Shown here piece after piece: positions 63,402 through 64,000 of a stretch of DNA of 64,000 nucleotides. The first letter of the stretch is position 1. Each line of letters opens with the position of its first letter. Source of the DNA: Leeuwenhoekiella nanhaiensis (GTDB lineage: Bacteria; Bacteroidota; Bacteroidia; Flavobacteriales; Flavobacteriaceae). The notes beneath the pieces are model-generated. The model had not been told where the DNA came from. It worked only from the letters and a program-made list of their open reading frames with translations, and made no database searches. The translations under genes were made by a program, and so were the position numbers. The stretch covers positions 248,001 to 312,000 of the forward strand of contig NZ_KZ319287.1 in NCBI RefSeq assembly GCF_002744755.1, read 5' to 3'.

Positions 63402-64000
63402 TTAAATCACCTTCCTTACCCCAATAAAAACAGGAATTAAAAACGTCATTACCAAAAATACCGGGATTACAAATCCCTCCAATCCCGTGGCCAGCAAAAT
63501 ACTGATCAGCAGCAGTTGAAACCCTAAACCAAATACAGACACCAGGGTCATAAACCAGCCGGGCAGTTTACTGCTTTTTACCGCACTTGGATCAAGCCTG
63601 TAAATGATTTTATCAAAACTGCTATAGAGCAGGGTGTAGAGAAAATACATCGCATTTACCGCGACCTGACTCTCGCCGGCAAGGGCAAGCGGTCTGGAGT
63701 CTTCAAAAATACGACTGGTTGTATCCCCGTTATGGCGGTTACGTAAAATCACATAATAATAATTGTAGAGGGTGCCTTGCAGTTGCAAGCCTATAAATGC
63801 CAGAAAAGCTAACCAAAGAGGTGTTTCGGTGATAAGCGCAAGTGTGGTGAGCAGGACAAAATTGAGTACAATGTCTGCCACCGAATCGTAATAGCGGCCG
63901 GTATACGAGGGCGTGTTTTTAAGACGTGCAAGTTCGCCATCAGACGCGTCGAGTATCGATTTTAAAATGAGTAACAATGCCGCGCTTAGGTAATACCCGT
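63402..64000 (-). CDS. CDP-alcohol phosphatidyltransferase family protein, 5' partial
   Basis: The frame is open to the window edge; the start is outside. The visible 199 residues contain the catalytic motif D-x2-DG-x2-AR ... G-x3-D-x3-D: 'LDASDGELARLKN' and 'GRYYDSVADIV', and several membrane helices. The family joins a CDP-alcohol to a second alcohol in phospholipid synthesis; the product cannot be read from this part. 'DASDGELAR' instead of the more usual DxxDGxxAR with Gly/Lys variants is within family limits. Confidence 0.9.
   Translation of the reverse strand, partial: GYYLSAALLLILKSILDASDGELARLKNTPSYTGRYYDSVADIVLNFVLLTTLALITETPLWLAFLAFIGLQLQGTLYNYYYVILRNRHNGDTTSRIFEDSRPLALAGESQVAVNAMYFLYTLLYSSFDKIIYRLDPSAVKSSKLPGWFMTLVSVFGLGFQLLLISILLATGLEGFVIPVFLVMTFLIPVFIGVRKVI

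Overview
The window reads as chromosomal DNA of a marine-type member of the Flavobacteriaceae (Bacteroidota). Evidence: a type IX secretion type B C-terminal domain on a giant repeat protein, Bacteroidota-type promoters (-7 box TAnnTTTG), many genes without a Shine-Dalgarno sequence, lycopene cyclase, CusA-type pumps fused to their outer-membrane channel, eukaryote-like class Ia ribonucleotide reductase, and a CTnDOT-like tyrosine integrase. Host genes have balanced base composition; 26.1-42.8 kb is visibly AT-rich and differs in codon use. Layout. 0-5.5 kb: end of a TerB/DnaJ co-chaperone, a 1354-residue T9SS cargo protein, a lipoprotein. 5.5-12.1 kb: divalent-metal efflux operon (His-rich small protein, RND pump fused to a TolC-like channel, adaptor lipoprotein), then a duplicated gene end plus terminator bracketing a small ORF. 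12.1-15.1 kb: SnoaL-GH43 fusion enzyme, lycopene cyclase, thioredoxin. 15.2-22.3 kb: metal uptake block (TonB receptor, DtxR/MntR-type repressor with a palindromic operator, ZIP transporter, FeoA/FeoB plus a tiny FeoB-associated protein). 22.3-23.5 kb: four ~267-bp tandem intergenic repeats. 23.5-25.8 kb: SCO1 and RseP. 25.8-39.4 kb: a 13.2-kb integrative element in tRNA-Asn, bounded by a 52-bp direct repeat, with integrase, a DUF5131 protein, DUF3987 primase/helicase-like protein, Sak4-like ATPase, DUF3871 protein, a one-polypeptide Eco57I-type restriction-modification enzyme, RadC-like protein, an XRE repressor and several unknown genes. No conjugation or virion gene is visible. 39.5-42.8 kb: immediately outside the right attachment copy, an AT-rich restriction-modification operon (leaderless controller, two D12-class adenine methylases, a PD-(D/E)xK nuclease). 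42.9-64 kb: host genes: cupin, membrane protein plus XRE regulator, TVP38, PlsC, HD hydrolase, nrdB/nrdA, phosphate transporter, MORN protein, three tandem paralogous lipoproteins, an ACT-like protein divergent from aspartate kinase, NAD(P)-dependent epimerase-like protein, M28 membrane peptidase, CBS protein, and a CDP-alcohol phosphatidyltransferase cut by the window edge. How the parts work together. The metal genes form complementary uptake (TonB, ZIP, Feo) and efflux (RND) sets; the operator between the TonB receptor and the DtxR-type gene overlaps the predicted -7 box of the receptor, which suggests metal-dependent repression. The tRNA-Asn locus is an accessory hot spot that now holds two different restriction systems side by side. 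The most unusual observations are the layered tRNA-Asn locus (including an interrupted 5' tRNA copy upstream), the compact element with recombination and primase-like genes but no transfer genes, the two-methylase R-M operon with a leaderless controller, the duplicated terminator around a small ORF, and three sets of repeated operator-like motifs. All functional statements rest on motif recognition by eye; no database search was possible.
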